This document shows, one piece after another, positions 14,066 to 14,066 of a stretch of 14,066 nt of DNA (positions are counted from its first letter, which is position 1; every line of letters starts with the position of its first letter). The notes under the pieces were generated by a model. The model made no database searches. It was given only the letters and a program-made list of their open reading frames with translations, and was not told where the DNA came from. A program made the position numbers and the translations under genes. Source of the stretch: an uncultured Clostridia bacterium (GTDB taxonomy: Bacteria; Bacillota; Clostridia; Christensenellales; Aristaeellaceae); the NCBI GenBank assembly GCA_934663625.1, contig CAKUKP010000076.1, positions 1 through 14,066 of the forward strand, in the 5' to 3' direction.

Positions 14066-14066
14066 C

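Overview
The window reads as the right-hand part of a siphovirus-type prophage in a GC-rich Bacillota, probably Clostridia. The evidence is the phage gene order (tail tip, receptor-binding proteins, holin, endolysin, large serine recombinase), strong AGGAGG-type ribosome binding sites before nearly every gene, consensus SigA-like promoters, a family-4-type holin, and tail proteins of the Clostridia Tal/gp58 style. All convincing genes are on the + strand. The long minus-strand ORFs are shadows of repetitive GC-rich coding sequence.

Region 1 (1-7345) is the host-recognition end of the tail. A tail-tip protein with an exactly 30-nt-periodic repeat tract runs in from the left edge. An Ig-like tail protein follows, then a large fibre/receptor-binding locus (3399-6667), then a smaller fibre-associated protein (6683-7345). 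Modules are reused across these genes. The large fibre locus carries two lesions or oddities: an internal, near-perfect ribosome binding site plus ATG at the head of a domain that is a separate gene elsewhere in the same cluster, and a one-base frameshift near 5288 that splits it into two ORFs.

Region 2 (7346-8974) is the lysis cassette: terminator, holin, NlpC/P60-like endolysin with peptidoglycan-binding and SH3 domains, terminator. Region 3 (8975-10846) holds a 50-residue unknown protein and a 532-residue large serine recombinase, closed by a third terminator.

Region 4 (10847-13811) is accessory DNA downstream of the recombinase. It has its own consensus promoter, and a leader with ATCCGA-type repeats and a boxA-like motif. 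A conserved-looking 110-residue small protein comes next, then a small gene altered by a 20-bp tandem duplication, then a 155-residue coiled-coil protein with a C-terminal membrane anchor. Beyond a stem-loop lies a second transcription unit. It has a consensus promoter with a perfect palindrome in its spacer, a MerR-type regulator with an unusually long unknown effector region, and a 120-residue unknown protein. The MerR gene is visibly more AT-rich than the phage genes.

Region 5 (13812-14066) is noncoding. It carries an extended -10 promoter, several hairpins, and then the 3' part of a tRNA-Val(CAC) gene: anticodon arm, T arm, acceptor 3' strand and encoded CCA. The 5' part of that tRNA is missing. 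This is best read as an attachment-site or recombination junction at the edge of a mobile element, and less likely as a composite structured RNA.
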